A stretch of 64,000 nt of DNA, from NCBI RefSeq assembly GCF_004151235.1, contig NZ_JUIV01000013.1:80399-144398 (forward strand). Reading direction: 5' to 3'. The position numbers and the translations under genes are program-made. Within the stretch, counting starts at the first letter, position 1, and each line of letters starts with the position of its first letter. Below the pieces are notes generated by a model. It saw nothing but the letters and a program-made list of their open reading frames with translations. It was not told the DNA's origin and searched no databases. Of this stretch, positions 9,031 to 17,291 are shown piece after piece. The stretch comes from Flavobacterium anhuiense. GTDB lineage: Bacteria; Bacteroidota; Bacteroidia; Flavobacteriales; Flavobacteriaceae.

Positions 9031-9130
9031 TGTCATTTCGACGAAGGAGAAATCGCACGCGGGTTTCCGCAATTTTTGTTGCCAAACTTTGTAGAATTTC
9101 TAGTGTGATTTCTCCTTCGTCGAAATGACA
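9031..9130. repeat. Long hairpin repeat, family A, copy 1
   Basis: 24-bp inverted arms (TGTCATTTCGACGAAGGAG... and its complement) at 9031-9054 and 9107-9130 enclose about 52 bases. Copies of the same family are at 29195-29294 and 31947-32074. It fills the gap between the bluB-cobT fusion and cobS. It looks like a MITE- or REP-type element without coding capacity. Confidence 0.8.
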
Positions 9131-9181
9131 AAAATGAGAATTAATCACTATGTAACATAATTGTTTTTTAGAAATACAAAA

Positions 9182-10861
9182 CTATTTCCTACTCACTCCC
9201 GCACTTTCAAAACTAGCCATCTCATTCAAAAAAGCCTCAGCCGATTTTAAAATCGGAAAAGCAACAGCACATCCAGTTCCTTCTCCTAGACGCAAATCTA
9301 AATTTAAAATAGGTTTTGCTCCTAGATAGTTCAATAATTTTGAATGCGCTTTTTCGGCAGAACAGTGGCAGAAAACAGCATTTTGCTTGATATTCGGATT
9401 TATTTTAAAAGCAATCAAATAGGCAACAGTACAAATAAAACCGTCAACCAGAATTAGCATTTTATTTTCAAAAGCAGTCAGCATTCCGCCAGCCATTTGA
9501 AGAATTTCAAAACCTCCAAAATAGGAAAGCTGTGACATTAATTCGGCTTGACCAGAATAACTTTCAATTGCTTTTTTAAGTAAATTTTGTTTTAGAAGCA
9601 GTTTTTCGTTTTCAACTCCCGTTCCTTTTCCGACACAATCTTCAATAGGAAAACCAGTTAAAATACTCATTAAAACAGAAGCGGTAGAAGTGTTTCCAAT
9701 TCCCATTTCGCCAAAACCAATACAATTTGAGCCAGATTTTGCGATATTTTCAACAATCGATTTTCCTTTATCAAAACACAATTGGACTTCAGATTCGCTC
9801 ATGGCAGGAACATGAAGAAAGGACTGAGTTCCTTTGGCAATTTTTGCATCGATTAATTTTGCATTGGTTGGAAAATCATAATTAACGCCCGAATCTACAA
9901 TTGATAATTCGATATTATTCTGATTACAGAAAACGTTTATGGCTGCGCCGCCATCGAGGAAATTATTGACCATCTGTCGCGTAACATCTTGCGGATAGTC
10001 ACTTACACCATGATTTGCAATTCCGTGATCGGCTGCAAAAACTACGATGTTGGGTTTTACGATTTTCGGATTTAAAGTTTCAAAAACCGTTGCCATTTGG
10101 AAAGCCAAAGATTCTAATGTTCCCAAAGAACCGACAGGTTTTGTTTTAGAATCTATTTTGTCTTGTAAAAGAGCATAGAAATCAGATTTGTCTTGAATTT
10201 TATTTTCTGATTTCAAATCAAAAGCAGGAACATTTATTTGATGAATTTCTTTAATTTCAGAGCAAATAGGAGCTTCCGATTTTTGTTTCCAATGCAATTG
10301 CTGCAGCATTGGCTGATTGTTATAATTGGTTGCTGGTTTTCCAATGCAGAAATAACCAAGCGGTTCTATATTTTCGGGTAAATCGAGAATTTTTTTAAAC
10401 TGATAATAATTAAGAATCGAAACCCAGCCCATTCCGTAGCCTTGTTCTGTTAGCGAAAGCCAGATATTTTGCGCCGCACAAACCGAACTAAATTTCACGG
10501 CTTCATTACTTCCAATTGTTCCAATCGTAAACTGATTTAAAACAGAACGGTCATAAGCAATGATGAGTCCAATTGGAGCTTCTTCGATTGCTTCAAGTTT
10601 AAGCGATCTGTAAAGTTCTTTCTGTTCGGGATTGTCGGTTAGTTCCTCGGCTTTTTTATTGTAGTCTAAAAAAAGCTTTTTAATAGACGTTTTAACTTCA
10701 TCTGATTTAATGATATAATATCTCGTTGCATCGGTTAGTCCTACAGATGGAGCCCAATGTCCAGCCTGTAGAGCTTTTTGGATTACTTCATCAGGAACTT
10801 CATCGGCTGTAAAATGTCGTGTGTCGCGGCGTGATTTTAATATATCGTCTAAATTACTCAT
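9182..10861 (-). CDS. BluB-CobT fusion: DMB synthase + nicotinate-nucleotide:DMB phosphoribosyltransferase
   Basis: I start at the ATG at 10861 (559 residues); a TTG five codons upstream is less likely. Residues 1 to about 205 form a BluB-type flavin-destructase/nitroreductase domain (opening 'LKSRRDTRHF', later 'GYGMGWVSILNYYQFKKIL'), which makes 5,6-dimethylbenzimidazole from FMNH2. Residues about 225-559 form a complete CobT domain ('KTKPVGSLGTLESLA', 'VFAADHGIANHGVS', 'GGAAINVF', 'GFGEMGIGNTSTAS', and the catalytic Glu in 'LRLGEGTG'). The product of the first domain is the substrate of the second, so the fusion could channel DMB to alpha-ribazole phosphate. No frameshift separates the halves. 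Confidence 0.9.
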   Translation of the reverse strand: MSNLDDILKSRRDTRHFTADEVPDEVIQKALQAGHWAPSVGLTDATRYYIIKSDEVKTSIKKLFLDYNKKAEELTDNPEQKELYRSLKLEAIEEAPIGLIIAYDRSVLNQFTIGTIGSNEAVKFSSVCAAQNIWLSLTEQGYGMGWVSILNYYQFKKILDLPENIEPLGYFCIGKPATNYNNQPMLQQLHWKQKSEAPICSEIKEIHQINVPAFDLKSENKIQDKSDFYALLQDKIDSKTKPVGSLGTLESLAFQMATVFETLNPKIVKPNIVVFAADHGIANHGVSDYPQDVTRQMVNNFLDGGAAINVFCNQNNIELSIVDSGVNYDFPTNAKLIDAKIAKGTQSFLHVPAMSESEVQLCFDKGKSIVENIAKSGSNCIGFGEMGIGNTSTASVLMSILTGFPIEDCVGKGTGVENEKLLLKQNLLKKAIESYSGQAELMSQLSYFGGFEILQMAGGMLTAFENKMLILVDGFICTVAYLIAFKINPNIKQNAVFCHCSAEKAHSKLLNYLGAKPILNLDLRLGEGTGCAVAFPILKSAEAFLNEMASFESAGVSRK

Positions 10862-11008
10862 TTCTTTAAATTCCAATTTTTAAATTCCAAATTCAAATCT
10901 GAAAATGGAAAGATTCTAGTAAAGGTAAAGCATAGCTTTGGAATTTGGAGTTTAAAACTTAGAATTTCGTTTCAATTTATTGGAATTTGGAATTTTTTGT
11001 ATTGGAAT

Positions 11009-11518
11009 TTATCTCTTTATTTTAACTGGAATTCCAGAAACCATTAATACAACTTCATCGGCATTTGATGCAAGAAATTGATTCATCCAGCCTTGAAGTT
11101 CAACAAACTTTCTTCCGATATGAGTTTCTGCATGAACTCCCATGCCAATTTCATTTGTCACAATAATGATATTCGCATTTTCGTGTTTAGCGATCGCAAG
11201 AAATTCTTTTTTTGCTTCTTCCAAACTTAACTCTACGTCATTTTTAGTATCAATAAAAAAATTAGTTAGCCAGAGCGTTACACAATCAATTAAAGCAGTT
11301 TTTCCAGAAAAATCAATTTCACTTAAATATTTTTCCTTTTCAATATTCGTCCAATGTTCGTCTCTTTCTTGCTGATGACGGTCAATTCGATTTTGGAAAT
11401 CATCATCCCATTTTCTGGCCGTTGCTACATACAAAGGAGAGTCGGAAAGTTCTAAAGCAAGTTTCTGTGCATAACCGCTTTTTCCAGAGCGCTCACCGCC
11501 AGTTACCAAGTAAATCAT
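11009..11518 (-). CDS. cobU: Adenosylcobinamide kinase / adenosylcobinamide-phosphate guanylyltransferase
   Basis: The 169-residue protein has a P-loop at the N-terminus (GGERSGKSGYA, about 7-17), the 'YVATARKWDDDFQNRIDRHQ' segment containing the guanylylated-His region, and a later 'IIVTNEIGMGVHAE' motif, all typical of CobU/CobP. It phosphorylates adenosylcobinamide and activates it with GTP, the entry step for salvaged cobinamide. It precedes the bluB-cobT fusion with a gap of about 150 bases filled with AT-rich repeats of the 'AAATTCCAA' kind. Neither a corrinoid adenosyltransferase nor corrin-ring synthesis genes are in the window, so this looks like a salvage pathway. Confidence 0.92.
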   Translation of the reverse strand: MIYLVTGGERSGKSGYAQKLALELSDSPLYVATARKWDDDFQNRIDRHQQERDEHWTNIEKEKYLSEIDFSGKTALIDCVTLWLTNFFIDTKNDVELSLEEAKKEFLAIAKHENANIIIVTNEIGMGVHAETHIGRKFVELQGWMNQFLASNADEVVLMVSGIPVKIKR

Positions 11519-11614
11519 TTTTTATTAATTATGAGTTTTGAATTATGAATTATGTGTTTGGGCAAGTTATAAAATAATTATGAAGACTAACTCATAATTA
11601 ATCACTCATAACTC

Positions 11615-11977
11615 CTAATACGGGCAATGTCGGCAGTTATTTCCACAACAGGTTCCTCTTTTTAGGTGAAACCAAGCTTTAAAAACATAATTGCCATTTT
11701 CGATGTAATAATCAATCCCTTCAATTAAATGATCCGTTTTTGGCAATAGCATAGCCTTGTTTTTAAGAGCCTTTTCTGGAGTTATGGTTTCGATATAAGC
11801 TTCAATTTTATCTTCGCATGCTTCCTTAAAGCACACAGGACAAAGGCAATCGCCTCCTTCTGAAAGATTGAAAATAGGTGGATAATCATTACACCAGCAC
11901 TTATTTTCGGGTGAAGTGTCGCCGCATGAAAAAGCGGCTTCACAACTGGAGCAAATTTTTGTTTTTGGTGCACTCAT
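11615..11977 (-). CDS. Cys-rich CWC plus DUF5522 small protein
   Basis: I start at the ATG at 11977 (120 residues); the longer frame runs through the intergenic promoter and into btuF. The N-terminal half is Cys-rich (KICSSCEAAFSCG, KCWCNDYP, CLCPVC), matching the Cys-rich CWC family. The C-terminal half is a DUF5522 module: 'EGIDYY', then 'LKRGTCCGNNCRHCPY' at the very end. About eleven Cys suggest a bound metal or Fe-S centre. It is the first gene of the minus-strand run leading into cobU, and shares a short divergent promoter region with btuF. Its role is unknown; a cobalt- or corrinoid-related job is only suggested by context. Confidence 0.8.
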   Translation of the reverse strand: MSAPKTKICSSCEAAFSCGDTSPENKCWCNDYPPIFNLSEGGDCLCPVCFKEACEDKIEAYIETITPEKALKNKAMLLPKTDHLIEGIDYYIENGNYVFKAWFHLKRGTCCGNNCRHCPY

Positions 11978-11992
11978 TAAATAAAAGGCTAT

Positions 11993-12024
11993 TTGTTTAA
12001 ATTTGTACGAATAAAGGTAAACAA
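11993..12024. promoter_or_regulatory. Candidate operator, copy 1 (B12 transport/cob divergent promoter)
   Basis: TTGTTTAA (11993-12000), 16 bases, GTAAACAA (12017-12024). It matches the 32-bp palindrome TTGTTTAA-N16-TTAAACAA found exactly at 27062-27093 and 34424-34455 except for one base. It lies between the Cys-rich protein (minus) and btuF (plus), upstream of the btuF -7 box. Confidence 0.6.
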
Positions 12025-12042
12025 AAAAAATAGAAATTGATT

Positions 12043-12050
12043 TACCTTTG
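12043..12050 (+). promoter_or_regulatory. -7 box for btuF
   Basis: TACCTTTG fits the Bacteroidota -7 consensus TAnnTTTG and lies 21 bases before the btuF ATG. No TTG is seen at the expected -33 distance; the candidate operator occupies that position instead, which would suit an activator- or repressor-controlled promoter. Confidence 0.45.
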
Positions 12051-12071
12051 TGCCCACACAAAACACAAAAT

Positions 12072-13214
12072 ATGAAATATTTTTTCCATAAATTACCAGT
12101 CGTTTTTTCGCTTTTTATCTTAATTGGCTGTAAAAAAAATGAAACGCAAGAGGCGGTAAAATCTACCGTTGCCAAAGAAAGTATCGAATTTGCATCTGGA
12201 CTTTCAATTGTAAAAAACGAAGGTTATTCGATTGTAAATGTGGTGAATCCGTGGCCAAATGCTAAAGGTAAATTTACTTACATTTTGGAAGAAAAAGGAG
12301 TGCAAATTCCAGACAGTTTAAAAAAATATCCTGCGATAAAAGTTCCTTTAGAAAGTGTTGTGGTAACTTCAACAACAAATATTCCTTTTCTAGAAATGCT
12401 CGAAGTTGAGAATAAATTGGTCGGATTTCCACATACCGATTATATTTCTTCGGAAAAAACACGAGCATTAATTGATAAAGGTTCTGTGAAAAACGTTGGA
12501 CAAAATGAAAAGCTGAACATCGAACAATTAATAGAATTGTCACCAGATTTGATTGTTACTTTTGGTGTTGATAATAATAATCCGATGCTGGATAATTTGA
12601 AAAAAAGCGGTTTAAAAGTTCTTATTCAGGGTGATTGGATGGAACAGTCTCCGCTAGGAAAAGCAGAATGGATTAAGCTTTACGGTGCTCTGTTTGGAAA
12701 AGAAGATAAAGCAAAAGAACTTTTTGATAAAATCGTAGAAAGCTATAACCAGGCAAAAAAGCTCGTTGCTGATAAACCTGCAACTTCCAAAGTCTTATAC
12801 GGTTCTATGTACGAAGATGTTTGGTATGTGGCCAAAGGAAACAGTTGGGTGGCGCAGTTCATGCAAGATGCAAAATCGAATTATTTATGGGCCGATTTAA
12901 AAGGAACAGGAAGTGAAGGTTTGTCTTTTGAAAAAGTTTTAGATAAAGCGAAAACGGCTAATGTTTGGATTGCTTCTGGATCTTTTAAAACTTTGGATGA
13001 ATTGCAAAAAGCAAATCCGCATTACGCAGAATTTGACGCTTTTAAAAATAAAACAATATACAATTTTGAAGGAAAGCTAGGAGCGACAGGCGGAACAGTT
13101 TACTACGAATTGGCGCCAAGCCGTCCTGATTTGGTGTTGAAAGATTATATCAAGATTTTTCATCCAGATTTATTGGCGGGCTACGAATTTACTTTTGCAT
13201 CAAAACTGAATTAA
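12072..13214 (+). CDS. btuF: Corrinoid/iron-complex ABC transporter substrate-binding lipoprotein
   Basis: I start at the ATG at 12072 (380 residues), because this puts a lipoprotein signal first (lipobox LIGC). The body is a class III (TroA/BtuF-like) binding protein of two lobes, with 'SVVVTSTTNIPFLEMLEVENKLVGFPHTDYI' at the start of lobe 1, 'LSPDLIVTFG' at its end, and 'EKVLDKAKTANVWIASG' in lobe 2. It is followed one base later by a permease and then an ATPase, forming a complete importer. The family carries both siderophores and B12; the surrounding cob and btu genes favour cobalamin or cobinamide. Confidence 0.82.
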   Translation: MKYFFHKLPVVFSLFILIGCKKNETQEAVKSTVAKESIEFASGLSIVKNEGYSIVNVVNPWPNAKGKFTYILEEKGVQIPDSLKKYPAIKVPLESVVVTSTTNIPFLEMLEVENKLVGFPHTDYISSEKTRALIDKGSVKNVGQNEKLNIEQLIELSPDLIVTFGVDNNNPMLDNLKKSGLKVLIQGDWMEQSPLGKAEWIKLYGALFGKEDKAKELFDKIVESYNQAKKLVADKPATSKVLYGSMYEDVWYVAKGNSWVAQFMQDAKSNYLWADLKGTGSEGLSFEKVLDKAKTANVWIASGSFKTLDELQKANPHYAEFDAFKNKTIYNFEGKLGATGGTVYYELAPSRPDLVLKDYIKIFHPDLLAGYEFTFASKLN

Positions 13215-13215
13215 A

Positions 13216-14244
13216 TTGGCGAATAAAAAACGAAATACCATTTTATTTGTCGTATTGACTTTAGGACTTTTTCTAATGTTTTTTGCGAGCATTAGTTTAG
13301 GATCGGTTACCATTCCGTTAAAAGATGTTTTTGCGAGTTTAACTGGTGGTCATGCTGCAAAATCGACTTGGGAATATATTATCATTAATTATCGTTTGCC
13401 AAAAGCGATTACGGCAGTTTTGGTCGGAACAGGACTCTCCATGAGCGGACTTTTGATGCAGACTTTATTTAGAAATCCGCTTGCCGGACCTTATGTTTTA
13501 GGATTAAGCTCCGGAGCAAGTCTTGGTGTTGCATTTGTTATTTTGGGAGCAGGATTTCTACCTTCTTTTTTGAGTGTAATTGCATTGTCTTCTTACGGAA
13601 TTGTTTTGGCATCTACTTTAGGAAGCACGTTGGTTTTATTTCTAGTTTTAGTAGTTTCGCAGCGATTGCGAGACACAATGGCCATCTTGATTGTAGGTTT
13701 AATGTTTGGAAGCTTTACCACTGCAATTGTAAGTGTTCTAACTTATTTTAGCACGGCAGAACAGCTACAGAAATTTACTTTTTGGTCAATGGGAAATCTC
13801 GGAAATCTTTCTTGGACAACTATTGTAATTTTGACTTTCTGTGTTGGAATTGGATTGCTTTTAAGCGCCAAAAGTATCAAACCTCTAAACGCCTTGCTTC
13901 TTGGAGAAAACTATGCAAAAAGCATGGGATTGAATTTTAAACAAGCAAGATTAGTCATCATTTTTGCAACGAGTATATTATCAGGAGCGATTACGGCATT
14001 TGCTGGTCCGATTGCTTTTGTGGGCTTAGCAGTGCCTCATATTGCAAAGCTGACTTTCCAGACCAGTAATCATACTATTTTGTTTTGGAGCACTTTATTT
14101 TTTGGTTCCATAATAATGCTGTTTTGCGATATTGTTTCGCAAATGCCAGGTTTTGATGTTACGCTTCCAATAAATGCCGTAACTTCTATAATTGGCGCGC
14201 CGGTGGTTATTTGGCTTTTAGTTAGAAAAAGGAATTTTAAATAA
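13216..14244 (+). CDS. btuC: FecCD/BtuC family ABC transporter permease
   Basis: The 342-residue protein has about ten membrane helices and the FecCD signatures 'YRLPKAITAVLVGTGLSMSGLLMQTLFRNPLAGPYVLG' (in part at about 57-90) and 'GAITAFAGPIAFVGLAVPHIAK' (about 257-279), the latter being the loop that contacts the ATPase. The start is a TTG at 13216, one base past the btuF stop; the first in-frame ATG is about 20 codons inside the first helix, so TTG is preferred. It forms the channel of the B12-type importer with the genes on either side. Confidence 0.87.
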   Translation: MANKKRNTILFVVLTLGLFLMFFASISLGSVTIPLKDVFASLTGGHAAKSTWEYIIINYRLPKAITAVLVGTGLSMSGLLMQTLFRNPLAGPYVLGLSSGASLGVAFVILGAGFLPSFLSVIALSSYGIVLASTLGSTLVLFLVLVVSQRLRDTMAILIVGLMFGSFTTAIVSVLTYFSTAEQLQKFTFWSMGNLGNLSWTTIVILTFCVGIGLLLSAKSIKPLNALLLGENYAKSMGLNFKQARLVIIFATSILSGAITAFAGPIAFVGLAVPHIAKLTFQTSNHTILFWSTLFFGSIIMLFCDIVSQMPGFDVTLPINAVTSIIGAPVVIWLLVRKRNFK

Positions 14245-14246
14245 AT

Positions 14247-14316
14247 TTTAGCCACAGATTAAAAAGATTTGCACAGATTTTTTAATCATTTTAATCCTTT
14301 AATCTGTGGCTTAAAA
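14247..14316. repeat. GCCACAGATTA inverted repeat, copy 1
   Basis: Imperfect inverted arms TTTTAGCCACAGATTAAA / TTTAATCTGTGGCTTAAAA around an AT-rich centre, lying between btuC and the ATPase gene. It is related to the element at 42594-42662. The tail 'CTTAGAATCTC' occurs twice just after it (about 14326-14358). Confidence 0.6.
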
Positions 14317-14365
14317 GAAAAAAAACTTAGAATCTCAGCATCTTAGTAACTTAGAATCTCAAAAA

Positions 14366-15142
14366 ATGAAAAACATTCTATCAACCTCAAACTTAAGTAT
14401 TGGATACAAATCCAAGAAAGGCGTTACGGCTATTGCTGAGAATCTTAATCTTAATCTTGAAGCTGGAAAATTAATTACTTTAATAGGGGCAAACGGAATT
14501 GGAAAATCTACCTTATTACGAACGCTTACAGGTATTCAGAAACCTTTATCAGGAAATGTTTATTTGAACGAAAGAAATATTTCAGACTATCAGCCTTTAG
14601 AATTGGCGCAAAATCTCAGTTTGGTTTTAACCGAAAAACTGCCGCCAAGTAATCTTTCTGTTTTTGAATTAGTCGCTTTAGGCCGTCAGCCGTATACCAA
14701 TTGGGTTGATAAATTGTCCGCCGAAGATATTCTAAAAGTTCAGGAAGCAATGAGTTTGACGCAAATCGAACATTTAGCTTCAAAAAAACATTTTCAGATT
14801 AGCGACGGACAATTGCAGAAAGTTTTAATTGCAAGAGCTTTGGCACAAGATACGCCGTTAATCATTTTAGACGAACCAACAACGCATCTTGATTTATTAC
14901 ATAAAGTTTCTTTGTTTAAATTATTGAAAAAACTGACACAAGAAACTCAAAAAAGCATTTTGTTTTCCACACACGATATCGATTTGGCCATTCAGTTAAG
15001 TGACGAAATGATTATGATGACGCCAGAAAGTATAGTGCAAGATCAGCCATGTAATTTAATTTCGAATGGAAGTTTCAGCAATTTGTTCAAAGACGAACAT
15101 ATTATTTTTGATGCTGAAAAAGGGAAGTTTATTGTGAGTTAA
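14366..15142 (+). CDS. btuD: ABC transporter ATP-binding protein of the B12/siderophore importer
   Basis: The 258-residue ATPase has Walker A GANGIGKST (about 38-46), a Q-loop, the signature loop as ISDGQLQKV rather than the canonical LSGGQ, Walker B 'LIILDEPTTHLD' and the switch His in 'STHDIDLA'. It belongs to the FecE/BtuD group and completes the importer with btuF and btuC. It is separated from btuC by about 120 bases containing an inverted repeat, so its expression may be partly uncoupled. B12 specificity is inferred from the locus; an iron-siderophore role cannot be excluded. Confidence 0.83.
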   Translation: MKNILSTSNLSIGYKSKKGVTAIAENLNLNLEAGKLITLIGANGIGKSTLLRTLTGIQKPLSGNVYLNERNISDYQPLELAQNLSLVLTEKLPPSNLSVFELVALGRQPYTNWVDKLSAEDILKVQEAMSLTQIEHLASKKHFQISDGQLQKVLIARALAQDTPLIILDEPTTHLDLLHKVSLFKLLKKLTQETQKSILFSTHDIDLAIQLSDEMIMMTPESIVQDQPCNLISNGSFSNLFKDEHIIFDAEKGKFIVS

Positions 15143-15155
15143 AATTCTCGGTTTT

Positions 15156-15245
15156 CCTGCAAGTTTTTCAAAACCTTGTAGGTATAAAAATTTATAAGTT
15201 GGCAATTAAAAAAAAAGGCCTACAAGGTTTTGAAAACCTTGCAGG
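15156..15245. repeat. CCTGCAAG inverted repeat
   Basis: 27-base arms (15156-15182 and 15219-15245) that are near-perfect reverse complements (CCTGCAAG...TTGTAGG / CCTACAAGG...TTGCAGG). It separates convergent btuD and trmL and could work as a two-way terminator. The core AGGTTTT.AAAACCT is shared with the palindrome at 63694-63724. Confidence 0.75.
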
Positions 15246-15256
15246 AGATGGAATAA

Positions 15257-15712
15257 TTATTTCTTCAAACCAATTTGTCTCTTCGCTTCACCAACTACGA
15301 AAGCAACCGAATTAGCAATATTAAAACTGCGAATAAGCGGTGACATCGGAATCGTCAAATGATTTTCGAATCTAGACATAAATGCTGCGCTCAATCCAAC
15401 ACTTTCTTTTCCGAAAACTAGCCAGTCCCCATCTTGAAATTCATTTTCTAAATACGATTTTTCAGAATGCGAACTCATTAAAAATACACGAGAATGATCT
15501 GGAATCTGAGCAATCCATTCGTCTACATTTTGATATTCTGTTACATCAAGATGAACCCAATAATCTAATCCCGAACGTTTCAGGTTTTTGTCATTGATAA
15601 CAAATCCAAAAGGATGAATTAAATGAAGACGGCTTTCTGTGCCTACACACAATCTGCCAATATTTCCGGTATTATTTGGTATTTCTGGTTCTACAAGAAC
15701 AACGTTTAACAT
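15257..15712 (-). CDS. trmL: tRNA (cytidine(34)-2'-O)-methyltransferase
   Basis: The 151-residue protein is a single SPOUT domain with the three family motifs: 'PEIPNNTGNIGRLC' (about 9-22), 'LVFGKESVGLS' (about 92-102) and 'IPMSPLIRSFNIANSVA' (about 117-133), which form the trefoil knot and SAM site. The length fits TrmL, which methylates the wobble ribose of tRNA-Leu isoacceptors. It appears to be a single-gene unit ahead of a pseudouridine synthase gene in the same direction. TrmL versus a close SpoU paralogue is decided by the short length and motif 1. Confidence 0.9.
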   Translation of the reverse strand: MLNVVLVEPEIPNNTGNIGRLCVGTESRLHLIHPFGFVINDKNLKRSGLDYWVHLDVTEYQNVDEWIAQIPDHSRVFLMSSHSEKSYLENEFQDGDWLVFGKESVGLSAAFMSRFENHLTIPMSPLIRSFNIANSVAFVVGEAKRQIGLKK

Positions 15713-15787
15713 CTTTTTGAGTTATGAATTATAAGTTATAGGTTATGAGTTTCTGGAAATTATCTAATTGACACATTTTCTAATTAA

Positions 15788-16360
15788 CTAATTATCTAAT
15801 TGAAAATCGGAAACTTCTAAAACTTCACCTGCTTTCAGGTTTTGCAAATATACATTTCCTATTCTAACGCGAACTAAACGTAACGTCGGAAAACCAACTG
15901 CGGCAGTCATTTTCCTAACTTGACGAAATTTTCCTTCCCTTACCGTGATGGATGCCCAAGAAGTTGGACCATGACGCTCATCTCTTATTTTTTTCGCTCT
16001 CGCTCCAAAATCGGGAATTTCGGTAACGATAGATGCTTTGCAGCGTTTCGTTTTGTATTTTCCGCCGTCAAGTCCAATTTCTACACCATTTTGTAATTGT
16101 TCAATTGCTTCCGGTGTAATTAATCCATCAACCTGAACATAATATTCTTTTTCAACCTTTTTACTTCGAACGAGTTCGCTCATATTTCCATCGGTAGTCA
16201 AAAGAAGCAAACCTTCAGAATCTTCGTCCAGTCTTCCAATTGCCATTGTTCCTTTTGGGAAATCGTGCAATTCGCCCAAAAGCTTTTTCTTTCTTTTTAA
16301 TTCATAAATAAATTGGCTCAAATAGCCGTAAGGTTTAAAAAGAATGAAGTGTCGGTGCAT
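15788..16360 (-). CDS. rluE: RsuA/RluE family 23S rRNA pseudouridine synthase
   Basis: The 190-residue protein begins 'FILFKPYGYLSQF' and carries the catalytic Asp in 'IGRLDEDSEGLLLLTTDG' (about 41-58), plus the 'REGKFRQVRKMTAAVGFPTLRLVR' motif near the C-terminus. It lacks an N-terminal S4 domain, which separates the RluE branch from RsuA and RluB. The likely product is pseudouridine 2457 in 23S rRNA. The exact target is from family knowledge. It is a stand-alone gene. Confidence 0.85.
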   Translation of the reverse strand: MHRHFILFKPYGYLSQFIYELKRKKKLLGELHDFPKGTMAIGRLDEDSEGLLLLTTDGNMSELVRSKKVEKEYYVQVDGLITPEAIEQLQNGVEIGLDGGKYKTKRCKASIVTEIPDFGARAKKIRDERHGPTSWASITVREGKFRQVRKMTAAVGFPTLRLVRVRIGNVYLQNLKAGEVLEVSDFQLDN

Positions 16361-16406
16361 TTTTAATTTTTTGCAAAGATAGTTCCTTTCCTAAAATTAA
16401 AACCAA

Positions 16407-16613
16407 TTACAGCTTTTGTGATTTCATTTTTTTAAACCATTGGTAGACAAACCAAGTTACAGTAACTGTAAAAATGGAAATTAAAATGGGGTAATAGTTT
16501 TCGAAAAATTGATGAAAATAACTTCCGACCAAAATGTATGCAGAAGCCATGCAAAGCTTGATTAAGATAAATTCAGAATTGGACCAGCTGGTTTTGATTT
16601 TAAAGAAATTCAT
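16407..16613 (-). CDS. Small membrane protein of unknown function
   Basis: I start at the ATG at 16613 (68 residues), where the protein reads 'MNFFKIKTSW'; the longer frame adds a segment with no supporting signal. Two hydrophobic helices (about 15-35 and 42-60) surround a short loop with 'YFHQFFENYYP', and the end is basic (KKMKSQKL). This is a small two-helix inner-membrane protein typical of flavobacteria. I do not recognise a family with a known role. Confidence 0.55.
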   Translation of the reverse strand: MNFFKIKTSWSNSEFILIKLCMASAYILVGSYFHQFFENYYPILISIFTVTVTWFVYQWFKKMKSQKL

Positions 16614-16760
16614 AATAATTACGGTTGTTAAGTTGCTTTGTATAAAGGTAATAAATAAAAAAGCGGATGGCAATTATAAAAGAAAAGCAATATGAAATCA
16701 TAAATTTTTCGCGCTTAGAATTCGTAATATTATAAAGTTGAATATAAAAATAATAATGCC

Positions 16761-17135
16761 ATGGAAACGAATAATTTAGGAACAAAAAAAATAAACGGAA
16801 CGCAGAAAAATATTGACGAATCTAAAGGAAAAAACGTTTCGCACGATAAAGAACTAAAAAATGCCAAATTGAATAAAGAATTGGTAACTGATGCAGATGG
16901 GGATAAAAAAATAGTGGAGCGAGCGCGAAATGAGAATGAAGACATTAACCAAAAGCTTCGTAAAACAAATCCAGATAACCCAAATGCGAACCGTGGAGTT
17001 GAAACGGAAGAAGAGGCAAATAAGACAGTTGAGAACAAAGACCGTAATTCTGATATAACTCCAAATCGATATCCAAATTCACATCCAGATAATCATAAAG
17101 ATCGCGGAAATATGAAATTGGACGAGGAAGAATGA
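16761..17135 (+). CDS. Small hydrophilic, disordered protein
   Basis: This 124-residue protein is almost entirely Lys, Glu, Asp and Asn, without any hydrophobic core, signal peptide or Cys. It should be intrinsically disordered and cytoplasmic. The C-terminal 'NRYPNSHPDNHKDRGNMKLDEEE' region (partly quoted) looks like a conserved tail, and similar short charged proteins are common in flavobacteria, sometimes near stress genes. The next gene is an SDR of the stress-linked type. No function can be assigned. Confidence 0.65.
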   Translation: METNNLGTKKINGTQKNIDESKGKNVSHDKELKNAKLNKELVTDADGDKKIVERARNENEDINQKLRKTNPDNPNANRGVETEEEANKTVENKDRNSDITPNRYPNSHPDNHKDRGNMKLDEEE

Positions 17136-17291
17136 TACAATACGAAATTTTAAATAAAATTTGGTCAATTAAATGTCAAATAACATAACATTAGCGGTTG
17201 GCGTTAATGTTATTGTAAACTCATTTCAAAGCTTTTGTATCGGTTGATATCTTCGTAAATTAGAGGTATCAATTTAAAAACATATATAAAA

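Noticed and set aside
8906..9148. 80-codon frame between cobS and bluB-cobT
   Set aside because: It covers the family A hairpin and overlaps the start of cobS.
12048..12071. Longer N-terminus for btuF
   Set aside because: It would extend the protein upstream of the lipoprotein signal and overlap the -7 box.
16730..17038. 102-codon frame on the minus strand
   Set aside because: It is the antisense shadow of the charged protein at 16761-17135, which has the better start and composition.
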